A DNA stretch of 64,000 bases from Rhodoferax ferrireducens (GCF_003347515.1 NZ_QEII01000324.1:434001-498000), one strand, 5' to 3'; positions 40,070 through 50,542 are shown, counted from the first letter of the stretch. Program-made: numbers and translations. The notes: a model not told the origin generated them from the letters alone.

Positions 40070-42205
40070 ATGATTGAAATTGAACTCGACGGCAAGAAGG
40101 TCGACATTGTTGAAGGCAGCATGATCATGCACGCCGCAGACAAGGCTGGCACCTATATCCCGCATTTTTGCTATCACAAGAAGCTCAGCATTGCAGCGAA
40201 TTGCCGCATGTGCCTGGTGGACGTGGAAAAAATGCCGAAACCAATGCCGGCCTGTGCCACCCCGGTGACGCAGGGCATGATTGTCCGCACCAAGAGTGAC
40301 AAGGCGATCAAGGCACAGAAATCTGTTATGGAGTTCCTGCTGATCAATCATCCGTTGGACTGCCCCATTTGTGATCAGGGGGGTGAGTGCCAACTGCAGG
40401 ATCTCGCTGTTGGGTATGGCGCGTCTTCTTCGCGTTACGAGGAAGAAAAACGGGTTGTGGCCGTCAAGGATGTCGGTCCCCTGATCTCGATGCAGGAAAT
40501 GACCCGTTGCATTCACTGTACCCGTTGCGTTCGGTTTGGCCAGGAAGTGGCCGGCGTGATGGAGTTGGGCATGTCGCATCGTGGTGAACACGCCGAGATC
40601 GAAACCTTTGTCGGCCACTCGGTTGACTCGGAACTGTCGGGCAACATGATTGACATCTGCCCGGTTGGCGCCTTGACGAGCAAGCCATTTCGTTACAGTG
40701 CCCGGACGTGGGAGTTGTCGCGGCGCAAGTCAGTCAGTCCGCACGATTCGACCGGTGCCAATTTGATCGTGCAGGTCAAGAACAACAAGGTGATGCGTGT
40801 CGTTCCATTCGAAAACGAGAGCGTCAATGAATGTTGGATTGCCGACCGCGATCGTTTTTCCTACGAGGCTTTGAACAGTGACCAACGTCTGACGAGCCCC
40901 ATGCTCAAGCAGGGCGGGGCGTGGGCGTCTGTGGATTGGCAGACTGCTCTTGAATATGTTGCCAATGGTCTGAAGCAAATCAAGTCTGAGCACGGTGCCG
41001 CCAGCATTGGTGCGTTGGTCAGCCCACACAGTACGCTTGAGGAGTTGTCGCTCGCCAGCGCATTGATGCGTGGTCTGGGCAGTCAAAACGTTGATTACCG
41101 CCTGCGCAACGCCGAGTTCACTGCAAGTGAAGGTGTGCGCTATCTGGGGACCTCCATTGCGTCCTTGTCCGAGCTCCAGCGTGTGCTGGTGGTTGGCTCC
41201 AGCCTGCGCAAGGATCATCCCCTGTTTGCCCAGAGAATTCGACAGGCAGCCCGCAAGGGATGCGCAGTGAATGCTATTCAATCCGTGGCAGAGGACTGGG
41301 CCATGCCCGTTGCTAACTCCCTGCTGTGTGATGCCAGTATCTGGGTGCAGGCGCTGGCAGATGTCGCAGCAGCAGTGGCCGCCGACAAGGGTGTTTCGTC
41401 ACCGGCCGCGGGTCATGCCAGTGAGTCCGCTTGCGCCATTGCAAAGTCTTTGCTGGCTGGCGAGCGCAAAGCTATTTTGTTGGGCAATGCGGCGGCGCAT
41501 CATGCCAAGGCCTCAAGCCTGTTGGCGCTCGCAAACTGGATTGGTGAACAAACCGGTGCAACGGTGGGTTATCTCACTGAAGCCGCCAACACCGTGGGGG
41601 CACAACTCGCGAATGCAGTCCCTGGGCCAGGTGGCCTGAATGCGGGGCAAATGCTCGGCGGCGGGCTCAAAGCGGTCCTGCTATTGAACAATGAACCTGA
41701 GTTTGACTCGGCATTGGGTGTATCTGCCATGAGCAGCCTTTCGCAAGCCCAGATGGTTGTGACGCTCAGTCCGTTCAAGTCGAATATGGCATTCAGCGAT
41801 GTGCTGCTGCCAATTGCTCCTTTCACTGAAACCTCGGGTACTTTTGTCAATGCGGAGGGACGCGCGCAAAGTTTCCATGCCGTGGTCAAACCATTGGGTG
41901 AAACTCGTCCGGCCTGGAAGGTTCTTCGCGTATTGGCCAATTTGTTGGATGTACCGGGTTTTGACTTTGACTCTTCCGACGAAGTACTCAAACAAGTGTC
42001 TGGCATGCCGTCAGCGACCGAGGCGAATGTGTCAGCAGAGTTGCTGGGCAACATGACGCAAGCTGCCGTGGATCTGACACCTGCGACCGTCGCACCGGTG
42101 GTGGCGAGGATCTATGCACTGGATGGTACGGTGCGTCGTGCAGCGAGCCTGCAGCTTACGGCGGACGCCAAACGTATTGACGTGGTGCAGGAGGCCGCAG
42201 CATGA
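40070..42205 (+). CDS. nuoG: NADH-quinone oxidoreductase subunit G
   Basis: This 711-residue subunit carries several iron-sulfur clusters: 2Fe-2S cysteines in FCYHKK, NCRMC and CATP; the His-Cys site HPLDCPICDQGGEC; and 4Fe-4S motifs CIHCTRC and ICPVGAL. The rest is a molybdopterin-oxidoreductase-like domain that binds no cofactor here and is divergent in its last third, as usual for betaproteobacterial NuoG. Confidence 0.96.
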   Translation: MIEIELDGKKVDIVEGSMIMHAADKAGTYIPHFCYHKKLSIAANCRMCLVDVEKMPKPMPACATPVTQGMIVRTKSDKAIKAQKSVMEFLLINHPLDCPICDQGGECQLQDLAVGYGASSSRYEEEKRVVAVKDVGPLISMQEMTRCIHCTRCVRFGQEVAGVMELGMSHRGEHAEIETFVGHSVDSELSGNMIDICPVGALTSKPFRYSARTWELSRRKSVSPHDSTGANLIVQVKNNKVMRVVPFENESVNECWIADRDRFSYEALNSDQRLTSPMLKQGGAWASVDWQTALEYVANGLKQIKSEHGAASIGALVSPHSTLEELSLASALMRGLGSQNVDYRLRNAEFTASEGVRYLGTSIASLSELQRVLVVGSSLRKDHPLFAQRIRQAARKGCAVNAIQSVAEDWAMPVANSLLCDASIWVQALADVAAAVAADKGVSSPAAGHASESACAIAKSLLAGERKAILLGNAAAHHAKASSLLALANWIGEQTGATVGYLTEAANTVGAQLANAVPGPGGLNAGQMLGGGLKAVLLLNNEPEFDSALGVSAMSSLSQAQMVVTLSPFKSNMAFSDVLLPIAPFTETSGTFVNAEGRAQSFHAVVKPLGETRPAWKVLRVLANLLDVPGFDFDSSDEVLKQVSGMPSATEANVSAELLGNMTQAAVDLTPATVAPVVARIYALDGTVRRAASLQLTADAKRIDVVQEAAA

Positions 42206-43284
42206 TTGATGCCATTTTCAATTTTGGACAAGGCCTGCTGGACGCGGCTTGGTGGCCGGGCGTGGTCTGGCCGGTGATCTGGACCCTGATCAAGATCGTC
42301 GTGGTGGTTCTGCCTCTGATGGGCGCGGTCGCCTATCTCACGTTGTGGGAACGAAAGTTTTTGGGTTGGATGCAGGTTCGTGTGGGCCCCAACCGGGTCG
42401 GTCCTTTGGGCTTGCTGCAACCGATCGCGGATGCCTTGAAGCTGCTGGGTAAAGAAATCTTGTTGCCTACGGCTGCCAGCAAGGGCCTGTTCTTCATCGG
42501 TCCCATTCTGACCATCATGCCGGCTATGGCCGCGTGGGCCGTCATTCCGTTTGGACCCGATATTGCTTTGGCCAATATAAATGCCGGTCTGTTATTCGTG
42601 ATGGCCATCACCTCAATGGAAGTCTATGGCGTGGTGATTTCGGGCTGGGCTTCCAACTCCAAGTACTCCTTTTTGGGGGCCATGCGTGCATCGGCGCAGA
42701 TGGTGAGCTATGAAATCGCCATGGGCTTTTGTCTGGTGGTTGTCCTCATGGTGTCGGCCAGCATGAATATGACTGACATTGTCACGGGGCAGGGTAAGGG
42801 CTATTTCGCGCATATGGGGCTCAACTTCCTCTCCTGGAACTGGTTGCCGCTCCTGCCAATTTTTGTGGTTTATATCATCTCGGGTCTGGCTGAAACCAAT
42901 CGTCATCCTTTTGACGTGGTGGAAGGTGAGGCTGAAATTGTGGCCGGGCACATGGTTGAGTATTCGGGCATGTCCTATGCCATGTTCTACCTTGCCGAAT
43001 ACGCCAACATGTGGCTGATTTCCATTCTCGCGGCCATCATGTTTTTGGGCGGATGGTTGTCGCCGTTTGACAGCGTACTGTTCAACTGGATTCCGGGCTG
43101 GATCTGGTTGGGATTGAAGACCTGCGCGGTGGTCAGTCTGTTTATTTGGGTACGTGCGACCTTTCCGCGGTTTCGTTATGACCAAATCATGCGTTTGGGC
43201 TGGAAGATTTTCATACCGGTGACACTGGTCTGGCTGATTGTCATTGGCGCCTGGATGCAGACCTCCTTCAATATCTGGAATTAA
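42202..43284 (+). CDS. nuoH: NADH-quinone oxidoreductase subunit H
   Basis: This 360-residue membrane subunit links the peripheral arm to the proton channels. It has about eight helices, and the conserved loops GWMQVRVGPNRVGP and ETNRHPFDVVEGEAEIVAG line the quinone entry. It overlaps nuoG by four bases. Confidence 0.97.
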   Translation: MIDAIFNFGQGLLDAAWWPGVVWPVIWTLIKIVVVVLPLMGAVAYLTLWERKFLGWMQVRVGPNRVGPLGLLQPIADALKLLGKEILLPTAASKGLFFIGPILTIMPAMAAWAVIPFGPDIALANINAGLLFVMAITSMEVYGVVISGWASNSKYSFLGAMRASAQMVSYEIAMGFCLVVVLMVSASMNMTDIVTGQGKGYFAHMGLNFLSWNWLPLLPIFVVYIISGLAETNRHPFDVVEGEAEIVAGHMVEYSGMSYAMFYLAEYANMWLISILAAIMFLGGWLSPFDSVLFNWIPGWIWLGLKTCAVVSLFIWVRATFPRFRYDQIMRLGWKIFIPVTLVWLIVIGAWMQTSFNIWN

Positions 43285-43296
43285 CAGGAGTTGATG

Positions 43297-43818
43297 ATGT
43301 CCACAATTACACCCAATCCTGCCCCATCCACGTTCTCCCTCAAGGACTTTTTCGCCAGTTTCCTGTTGCTGGAATTGCTCAAGGGTCTTGCGTTGACCGG
43401 GCGCTACGCTTTCCGTCGCAAAGTGACGATACAGTTTCCGGAAGAGAAGACACCTCTGTCACCCAGATTTCGGGGACTGCACGCTTTGCGCCGGTACGAA
43501 AACGGGGAAGAACGTTGTATTGCCTGCAAGCTGTGCGAGGCTGTGTGCCCCGCCTTGGCGATCACGATTGAATCCGAAGTGCGGGACGATGGTTCGCGTC
43601 GCACCAGCCGTTATGACATTGACCTGACCAAGTGCATTTTTTGCGGCTTCTGTGAAGAAAGTTGTCCGGTCGATTCGATTGTTGAAACCCATATTCTTGA
43701 GTATCACGGTGAAAAACGCGGTGATTTGTACTTCACCAAAGAGATGTTGCTGGCTGTTGGCGATCGTTTTGAGAACGAAATTGCCGCCAATAAGGCAGCG
43801 GATGCCAAGTACCGCTGA
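43297..43818 (+). CDS. nuoI: NADH-quinone oxidoreductase subunit I
   Basis: This 173-residue subunit binds clusters N6a and N6b through two intact 4Fe-4S motifs, CIACKLCEAVCP and CIFCGFCEESCP. Two adjacent ATGs (43294, 43297) follow CAGGAG; the second has the better spacing of 6 bases. Confidence 0.97.
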   Translation: MSTITPNPAPSTFSLKDFFASFLLLELLKGLALTGRYAFRRKVTIQFPEEKTPLSPRFRGLHALRRYENGEERCIACKLCEAVCPALAITIESEVRDDGSRRTSRYDIDLTKCIFCGFCEESCPVDSIVETHILEYHGEKRGDLYFTKEMLLAVGDRFENEIAANKAADAKYR

Positions 43819-43845
43819 TCAGCTGCAAGAAAGAAATTACACCCC

Positions 43846-44505
43846 ATGGATGTCAAGACCGGTTTGTTTTATGTATTCTCGGCGGTGCTGTTGTTCGCCG
43901 CATTCAGGGTGATTACGGCCCGCAATCCCGTTCACGCCGTTTTATTCCTCGTGCTTGCATTCTTCCAGGCCGCCATGGTCTGGATGCTGCTCAAGGCTGA
44001 GTTTCTCTCCATCATACTGGTACTGGTGTATGTGGGGGCGGTGATGGTGTTATTCCTGTTTGTCGTGATGATGTTGGATGTCAACGTCGACAGCGCTCGC
44101 CAGGGCTTTTGGAAGCATTTCCCGCTGGCGGCCGTGGTGGGCGTGCTGATAGCCCTGGAAATGGCGGCTGTGATGATGGGGGGATTTCGGGATGCCGACG
44201 AGCCTCACGCGATTGCAGTCGTAGGGCAGGCAACTGCAGAGATATCCAATAGCCGCGAGCTCGGCAAACTCTTGTATACCCAGTACCTCTATCCACTTGA
44301 AATTGCCGCGGCGATTCTGCTGGTCGCCATGATTGCGGCCATCGCACTGACGCTTCGCCAACGCAAGGATAGCAAGTACGTTAGCCCGTCCGACCAGGTA
44401 CGGGTGAAGGCAAAAGACCGGATGACTGTGCTCAAAATGCCGGCTACTCAAGCCGCGGCTGCTGACGATGCCGCGACCACAATGACTGCAGAGAAAAAAG
44501 TATGA
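43846..44505 (+). CDS. nuoJ: NADH-quinone oxidoreductase subunit J
   Basis: This 219-residue membrane subunit has five helices, with the family pattern LVYVGAVMVLFLFVVMMLD in the third. The C-terminal tail of about 50 residues is polar and alanine-rich. It overlaps nuoK by four bases. Confidence 0.96.
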   Translation: MDVKTGLFYVFSAVLLFAAFRVITARNPVHAVLFLVLAFFQAAMVWMLLKAEFLSIILVLVYVGAVMVLFLFVVMMLDVNVDSARQGFWKHFPLAAVVGVLIALEMAAVMMGGFRDADEPHAIAVVGQATAEISNSRELGKLLYTQYLYPLEIAAAILLVAMIAAIALTLRQRKDSKYVSPSDQVRVKAKDRMTVLKMPATQAAAADDAATTMTAEKKV

Positions 44506-44810
44506 CGGTGACACTTGGACATTTTCTTTCACTCGGCGCGATGCTGTTTGCGCTGTCAGTGGTCGGCATATTTCTTAATCGAAAAAATCTGATTGTTCTG
44601 CTGATGGCCATCGAGCTCATGCTGCTGGCCGTCAATACGAATTTTGTAGCCTTCTCCTACTACCTTGGCGACATGCACGGACAGATTTTCGTGTTCTTTA
44701 TTCTGACCGTCGCTGCCGCAGAATCGGCGATTGGACTGGCCATTTTGGTGCTGCTGTTTCGCAACAAGTCCAGCATCAATGTGGACGAACTCAATACGCT
44801 CAAGGGTTAA
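44502..44810 (+). CDS. nuoK: NADH-quinone oxidoreductase subunit K
   Basis: This 102-residue membrane subunit has three helices with the buried glutamates needed for proton transfer (LMAIELMLLAVN and TVAAAESAIGLAIL). nuoL follows after 4 bp. Confidence 0.97.
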   Translation: MTVTLGHFLSLGAMLFALSVVGIFLNRKNLIVLLMAIELMLLAVNTNFVAFSYYLGDMHGQIFVFFILTVAAAESAIGLAILVLLFRNKSSINVDELNTLKG

Positions 44811-44814
44811 TAAG

Positions 44815-46848
44815 ATGAGTCAAACCCTAGTCTCTTCAACACTTCTCGCAGTCCCGATGGCTCCGCTGGTCGGGGCTGTGCTGGCCGGTATTCTTGGCAC
44901 CAAATTTGGTGGCAACTGGATTGGCCGTCGCATGTCGCACTCAATCACCATTCTGGGCGTGCTGCTGTCATTCGTCTTATCCGCTATGACGCTCAAGAGC
45001 GTGGTACTGGATGGTGCCCGTTTCAATGAAACCCTCTACACATGGATGGTGGTGGGTGGGCTCAAGATGGAAATTGGGTTTCTCGTCGATGGCCTCACGG
45101 CGATGATGATGTGCGTGGTGACTTTTGTATCCTTGATGGTGCATATCTATACCATTGGCTACATGGAAGAAGACGAGGGCTATAACCGCTTCTTTTCCTA
45201 CATTTCGCTCTTCACCTTCTCCATGCTGATGCTGGTGATGAGCAACAACATGCTGCAGTTGTTCTTTGGTTGGGAGGCGGTTGGGCTGGTCTCGTATTTG
45301 CTGATTGGCTTCTGGTTCAACAAACCCACGGCGATTTTCGCCAACATGAAAGCCTTTTTAGTCAACCGCGTGGGAGACTTTGGCTTCATTCTTGGCATCG
45401 GATTGATCGTTGCTTTCACGGGCACGCTCAATTACACCGAAGCCTTTGCCAAAGCGGCGGATCTCGCCAAGCTGAGTTTCCCGGGCACTGACTGGATGCT
45501 CATCACGGTCATCTGCATCTGTCTGTTCATTGGCGCGATGGGGAAATCGGCCCAGTTTCCCCTGCACGTCTGGTTGCCGGATTCCATGGAAGGCCCCACG
45601 CCTATTTCCGCATTGATTCATGCGGCGACCATGGTGACTGCCGGCATTTTCATGGTGGCGCGTATGTCGCCTCTGTTTGAACTCAGTGAGACGGCGCTTA
45701 ACTTTGTATTGGTGATCGGTGCCATCACGGCTTTGTTCATGGGCTTCTTGGGCATCATCCAGAACGACATCAAGCGCGTGGTGGCGTACTCCACGTTGTC
45801 CCAACTGGGGTACATGACGGTCGCACTCGGTGCATCGGCCTATTCGGTGGCGGTCTTCCATTTGATGACGCATGCGTTTTTCAAGGCACTGCTGTTTCTT
45901 GCGGCTGGTTCGGTCATCATGGGCGTGCATCACAATCAGGACATCCGCTGGATGGGGGGTCTTCGCAAGTACATGCCCATCACCTGGATCACCTCCCTGC
46001 TGGGTTCCCTGGCTCTCATTGGAACGCCGCTGTTCGCAGGTTTCTATTCCAAGGACAGCATTATTGAAGCGGTTCACGAAAGCCACCTGCCCGGCGCTGG
46101 TTTCGCCTCGTTTGCGGTATTGGCCGGTGTTTTTGTCACGGCGTTTTACTCATTCCGTCTGTATTTCCTGGTGTTTCATGGCAAGGAGCGTTTTGACCAA
46201 AATCCGGATCGGCACCACCACGACGCGAGCGAAGAGCCCGATCCGCATCACCACCATGAAGAACATAGTGCGCCGCATGAGTCGCCCTGGGTGGTCACCG
46301 TACCTTTGATCCTGCTGGCGATTCCTTCCGTCGTGATCGGTTTCATGACCATTCAGCCGATGCTGTTTGGCGAGTTTTTCAAGGATGCGATCTTCATCAA
46401 TGGGGAAAAACACGCCGCGATGGAAGAACTGGCCAAGGCTTTCCATGGCCCCGCGCAAATGGCTTGGCACGCCTTGACAACGCTGCCGTTCTGGCTTGCA
46501 CTGGCCGGTGTGGCAACGTCGTACTACATGTACATGGTCAATCCCGCCCTGCCTGCAGCCATCAAAGCCCGCGTCCAACCGATCTACACCTTGCTTGAGA
46601 ACAAGTACTACATGGACTGGTTCAATGAACACGTCCTGGCCCGTGGTGCCAGGGCTCTAGGGACCGGATTGTGGAAGGGGGGGGATGAGTTCCTGATTGA
46701 TGGCACGGTTGTCAATGGTTCGTGGAAAGTGGTGGCATGGGTGTCCGGCGCGGCTCGTCGAGTGCAATCGGGGTACCTGTACCACTATGCGTTCGCCATG
46801 ATCATGGGTGTTTTTGTGCTGATGACGTATTTCGTCTGGCTCAAGTAG
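44815..46848 (+). CDS. nuoL: NADH-quinone oxidoreductase subunit L
   Basis: This 677-residue antiporter-like subunit is a proton channel with the long lateral helix near its C-terminus. It has FFGWEAVGLVSYLLIGFW, GKSAQFPLHVWLPDSMEGPTP and HAATMVTAGIF. A histidine-rich stretch at about 460-490 lies in a loop between helices. I start at ATG 44815 (MSQTLVSSTLL); an upstream frame overlapping nuoK is not coding. Confidence 0.96.
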   Translation: MSQTLVSSTLLAVPMAPLVGAVLAGILGTKFGGNWIGRRMSHSITILGVLLSFVLSAMTLKSVVLDGARFNETLYTWMVVGGLKMEIGFLVDGLTAMMMCVVTFVSLMVHIYTIGYMEEDEGYNRFFSYISLFTFSMLMLVMSNNMLQLFFGWEAVGLVSYLLIGFWFNKPTAIFANMKAFLVNRVGDFGFILGIGLIVAFTGTLNYTEAFAKAADLAKLSFPGTDWMLITVICICLFIGAMGKSAQFPLHVWLPDSMEGPTPISALIHAATMVTAGIFMVARMSPLFELSETALNFVLVIGAITALFMGFLGIIQNDIKRVVAYSTLSQLGYMTVALGASAYSVAVFHLMTHAFFKALLFLAAGSVIMGVHHNQDIRWMGGLRKYMPITWITSLLGSLALIGTPLFAGFYSKDSIIEAVHESHLPGAGFASFAVLAGVFVTAFYSFRLYFLVFHGKERFDQNPDRHHHDASEEPDPHHHHEEHSAPHESPWVVTVPLILLAIPSVVIGFMTIQPMLFGEFFKDAIFINGEKHAAMEELAKAFHGPAQMAWHALTTLPFWLALAGVATSYYMYMVNPALPAAIKARVQPIYTLLENKYYMDWFNEHVLARGARALGTGLWKGGDEFLIDGTVVNGSWKVVAWVSGAARRVQSGYLYHYAFAMIMGVFVLMTYFVWLK

Positions 46849-46861
46849 GAGAATAAAAAAA

Positions 46862-48337
46862 ATGGGTTTGTTGAGCCTGGCGATTTGGACGCCAATCATT
46901 TTTGGTGTCGTGCTGCTGGCACTCGGTCGTGATGATCAGGCGCGTACTGTGCGCTGGGTCGCACTGATCGGTGCCGTTGCCAGCTTTCTTGTGACCTTGC
47001 CCTTGTATGCCAGTTTCAAACTTGGCACGGCGGCCATGCAGTTTGTCGAAAAGGCGCCATGGATCGAGCGCTTTAATGTCAACTATCACCTCGGAGTGGA
47101 TGGCATTTCGCTCTGGTTTGTGTTGCTAACGGCGTTCATCAATGTGGTGGTCGTGATCGCCAGTTGGGAGTCCATCACTCGCCGGGTCAATCAGTACATG
47201 GGTGCGTTCTTGATCCTGAGTGGCTTGATGATCGGCGTTTTTTGCGCGCTGGATGGCATGCTGTTCTACGTGTTTTTTGAAGCCACCTTGATCCCGATGT
47301 ACCTGATCATCGGTATCTGGGGCGGACCAAACAAGATTTACGCCGCGTTCAAGTTTTTCTTGTACACGCTGCTCGGCTCACTTTTGATGCTGATTGCACT
47401 GATCTTTCTGTATATCAAGTCGGGTGGCAGTTTTGACCTCGCCCTGTGGCACTCGCTGCCACTGGGCAGCACAACCCAGACATTGCTGTTCTTTGCGTTC
47501 CTGGCCGCGTTCTCCGTGAAGGTGCCTATGTGGCCGGTACACACTTGGTTGCCTGATGTGCACGTTGAAGCCCCCACCGGTGGCTCTGCTGTGCTGGCTG
47601 CCATCATGCTCAAGCTCGGCGCCTATGGTTTTCTTCGTTTCTCCATGCCGATTGCGCCGGATGCCACTCGGGAGTGGGCGTGGCTGATGATTGCTTTGTC
47701 CCTGATTGCCGTCATTTATGTGGGGTTGGTGGCCATGGTGCAGAAGGACATGAAAAAGCTGGTCGCTTATTCTTCCGTCGCGCACATGGGTTTTGTGACC
47801 CTTGGTTTCTTCATCTTCAGTGACTTGGGCGTGTCGGGGGGGATTGTGCAGATGATCGCGCACGGCTTTGTGTCGGCCGCCATGTTCCTGTCTATTGGCG
47901 TGTTGTATGACCGGGTTCACTCCCGCGAGATCGCCAGCTACGGTGGCGTCGTCAATACCATGCCCAAGTTCACGGCGTTTGCCCTGCTGTTTGCGATGGC
48001 CAATTGCGGTCTGCCGGGTACCGCAGGCTTCGTCGGTGAATGGATGGTAATTCTCGGTGCTGTCAAAGCTAATTTCTGGCTTGGATTTGGTGCAGCCAGT
48101 GCGTTGATATTCGGCGCGGCCTACACCTTGTGGATGTTCAAGCGCGTCTACCTGGGTCCAGTGGCCAACCACCACGTCAAGGCACTGACCGATATCAATA
48201 GCCGTGAGTTTTTGATGCTGGCCCTGTTGGCCATCGCGGTCCTGTACATGGGTATATATCCGAAGCCGTTTACGGACGTGATGGACACGTCGGTAACGGA
48301 ACTGCTCAAGCATGTTGCTTTGTCCAAACTGAATTGA
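46862..48337 (+). CDS. nuoM: NADH-quinone oxidoreductase subunit M
   Basis: This 491-residue antiporter-like proton-channel subunit has FFEATLIPMYLIIGIWGG with the key glutamate, and KVPMWPVHTWLPDVHVEAPT with the key lysine. Length is normal. It follows nuoL by 13 bp. Confidence 0.97.
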   Translation: MGLLSLAIWTPIIFGVVLLALGRDDQARTVRWVALIGAVASFLVTLPLYASFKLGTAAMQFVEKAPWIERFNVNYHLGVDGISLWFVLLTAFINVVVVIASWESITRRVNQYMGAFLILSGLMIGVFCALDGMLFYVFFEATLIPMYLIIGIWGGPNKIYAAFKFFLYTLLGSLLMLIALIFLYIKSGGSFDLALWHSLPLGSTTQTLLFFAFLAAFSVKVPMWPVHTWLPDVHVEAPTGGSAVLAAIMLKLGAYGFLRFSMPIAPDATREWAWLMIALSLIAVIYVGLVAMVQKDMKKLVAYSSVAHMGFVTLGFFIFSDLGVSGGIVQMIAHGFVSAAMFLSIGVLYDRVHSREIASYGGVVNTMPKFTAFALLFAMANCGLPGTAGFVGEWMVILGAVKANFWLGFGAASALIFGAAYTLWMFKRVYLGPVANHHVKALTDINSREFLMLALLAIAVLYMGIYPKPFTDVMDTSVTELLKHVALSKLN

Positions 48338-48375
48338 TCAGTCTGAATTGACCAAATTGAACTAAGAGATGGAAC

Positions 48376-49863
48376 ATGATCGATAAACTCAGTTGGATCT
48401 CGGTTTACCCCGAAATCATCCTGCTTGCCATGGCCTGCGTGATTGCGCTGGTCGATCTCGGGGTGAAGAGTCCGCGCCGCACAATGACTTATGTGCTGAC
48501 GCTATTCACCCTGGCTGTTGTGGCAACCTTGCAGGCACTTTATGCCAGTGGTGGCGCCACACTCTACGGCTTCGGCAATATGGTCGTCAGTGACCAGATG
48601 GGCAATTGGCTCAAATGTTTTGCCACTGTGGCTGTGATGGTGACCCTGGTGTACGGCCGTCCTTACGCGGGCGACCGTGACATGCTGCGCGGTGGTGAGA
48701 TGTTCTCGCTGAGTATGTTTGCCTTGCTGGGCATGTTCGTCATGATCTCCGGCAATAACTTCCTCGTTATTTACATGGGGCTGGAGTTGCTCACACTCTC
48801 CAGTTACGCGCTGGTGGCTTTGCGGCGGGACAATGCCACGGCGACCGAAGCGGCGATGAAGTACTTCGTGCTGGGCGCATTGGCCTCGGGTTTCCTGCTG
48901 TATGGCATGTCGATGATGTACGGTGCCACCGGTTCGCTGGATGTGAATGCGGTGTTCAAAGCCATTAATTCGGGACAGATCAAGCATCAGGTCCTCGTGT
49001 TCGGTTTGGTGTTTGTTGTAGCCGGCCTCGCTTTCAAGCTGGGTGTGGTGCCGTTTCACATGTGGATCCCCGATGTGTACCAGGGCGCTCCGACTGCCGT
49101 GACCTTGCTCATCGGCGGCGCGCCCAAGCTGGCCGCCTTCGCCATCTTCATTCGCTTGTTGGTGGAGGGCATGTTACCGCTGGCCATTGACTGGCAACAA
49201 ATGTTGATGGTGTTGTCGATCGGTTCGCTGCTCATTGGTAATTTGGCGGCCATTGCGCAGACCAATCTCAAGCGCATGCTCGCGTACTCGACCATTTCGC
49301 AGATGGGTTTTGTCCTGCTGGGGCTGATGTCGGGCGTGATCAATGGCAACATCCATTCCGCCGCCAATGCCTACAGCTCGTCCATGTTCTACGTCATCAC
49401 TTATGTCTTGACGACGTTGGCAAGTTTCGGGGTCATCCTCTTGCTCGCCCGCGATGGCTTTGAGAGTGAAGAAATTTCTGATTTCGCCGGTCTGAACGAG
49501 CGCAGCCCCTTGTACGCTGGCGTGATGGCCATCTGTCTTTTCTCTTTGGCCGGCATTCCACCGATGGTGGGCTTTTATGCCAAGCTTTCGGTTTTGCAGG
49601 CGTTGATCGCGTCGGGTCAGCCGATGCATATCGGTTTGGCCGTGTTTGCCGTGATGATGTCCTTGATTGGTGCCTTCTATTACCTGCGCGTCGTCAAAGT
49701 CATGTACTTTGATCAACCCATTACGGCCAGCACCGTGTCAGCGCCACTCGATGTTCGGGCCGTGCTATCGGTCAACGGGGCGCTGGTACTGATATTGGGC
49801 CTGGTGCCAGGAGGCCTGATGGCTTTGTGCGCCAATGCGATCGTGCAGATGCTAGGGAACTGA
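48376..49863 (+). CDS. nuoN: NADH-quinone oxidoreductase subunit N
   Basis: This 495-residue antiporter-like proton-channel subunit has YMGLELLTLSSYALVAL with the key glutamate, and FKLGVVPFHMWIPDVYQGAPT. It closes the operon and a short terminator-like hairpin follows. In many relatives I recall a small DUF2818 gene at this point; only 66 bp lie between nuoN and the NUDIX gene here. Confidence 0.97.
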   Translation: MIDKLSWISVYPEIILLAMACVIALVDLGVKSPRRTMTYVLTLFTLAVVATLQALYASGGATLYGFGNMVVSDQMGNWLKCFATVAVMVTLVYGRPYAGDRDMLRGGEMFSLSMFALLGMFVMISGNNFLVIYMGLELLTLSSYALVALRRDNATATEAAMKYFVLGALASGFLLYGMSMMYGATGSLDVNAVFKAINSGQIKHQVLVFGLVFVVAGLAFKLGVVPFHMWIPDVYQGAPTAVTLLIGGAPKLAAFAIFIRLLVEGMLPLAIDWQQMLMVLSIGSLLIGNLAAIAQTNLKRMLAYSTISQMGFVLLGLMSGVINGNIHSAANAYSSSMFYVITYVLTTLASFGVILLLARDGFESEEISDFAGLNERSPLYAGVMAICLFSLAGIPPMVGFYAKLSVLQALIASGQPMHIGLAVFAVMMSLIGAFYYLRVVKVMYFDQPITASTVSAPLDVRAVLSVNGALVLILGLVPGGLMALCANAIVQMLGN

Positions 49864-49883
49864 CCGGGTTAACCTGGTTTTTT
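49864..49883 (+). terminator. Short intrinsic terminator after nuoN
   Basis: CCGGG-TTAA-CCTGG, a 5 bp stem with one G-T pair, runs into six T. It is weak, so read-through into the NUDIX gene is possible. Confidence 0.55.
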
Positions 49884-49929
49884 CTATCGCTACCGCGTCA
49901 ACTGCCGCGACCAGGTTTTTGCCGCTGTG

Positions 49930-50535
49930 ATGAATGATCGCCACTTGATCGAAGAAAAACTCGCCAGCGAAGAGTTGCTGCGGGGGAAGTTTCTGCATGC
50001 CTTTCGCGATACCGTAAGTCTTCCGGACGGCACAAGCGCAAGCCGCGAATACGTTCTGCATTCCGGGGCCGTCATGATTGTTCCGCTGATAGAAGACGCG
50101 TCCGGTGAGGTTCGCATTGTCTTGGAGCGGCAGTTTCGCTATCCCGTTGGACAGGTGATGATTGAGTTTCCCGCCGGCAAGCTCGATTCTGGCGAAGATA
50201 CACAGGCTTGCGCACAGCGTGAATTGCAGGAAGAAACCGGCTATACCGCCACAGAGTGGGCGCGCGCAGGGGTGTTGCACCCGGTCATTTCTTACTCCAC
50301 TGAATTCATCGACATCTGGTTTGCGCGTGGTTTGTCCCCGGGTCAGCGCCATCTTGACCAGGGCGAGTTTCTGGATGTATTCACGGCCACCCCGGCAGAA
50401 TTGTTGCAATGGTGCCGTGATGGTCAGGTGACCGACGGTAAAACCCTGACTGCTGCGCTATGGCTACAGAACGTCTTGTCCGGCGCGTGGGATTTGAATT
50501 GGCAAAAAACGGTCACCTCCGACATCACTGGATAA
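49930..50535 (+). CDS. NUDIX hydrolase, ADP-ribose pyrophosphatase-like
   Basis: This 201-residue protein carries a complete NUDIX box, GKLDSGED...RELQEETGY, at about residues 79-101. The order of elements resembles ADP-ribose pyrophosphatases (NudF/YffH). It would cleave ADP-ribose or a related nucleoside diphosphate into AMP and a phosphate ester. An in-frame ATG at 49930 is used; 7 bp separate it from the DUF1178 gene. Confidence 0.9.
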   Translation: MNDRHLIEEKLASEELLRGKFLHAFRDTVSLPDGTSASREYVLHSGAVMIVPLIEDASGEVRIVLERQFRYPVGQVMIEFPAGKLDSGEDTQACAQRELQEETGYTATEWARAGVLHPVISYSTEFIDIWFARGLSPGQRHLDQGEFLDVFTATPAELLQWCRDGQVTDGKTLTAALWLQNVLSGAWDLNWQKTVTSDITG

Positions 50536-50542
50536 TGGCCGA

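Noticed and set aside
49864..49929. DUF2818 gene expected between nuoN and the NUDIX gene
   Set aside because: Only 66 bp are available with no open frame; its usual presence in relatives is from memory, so I do not claim a loss.
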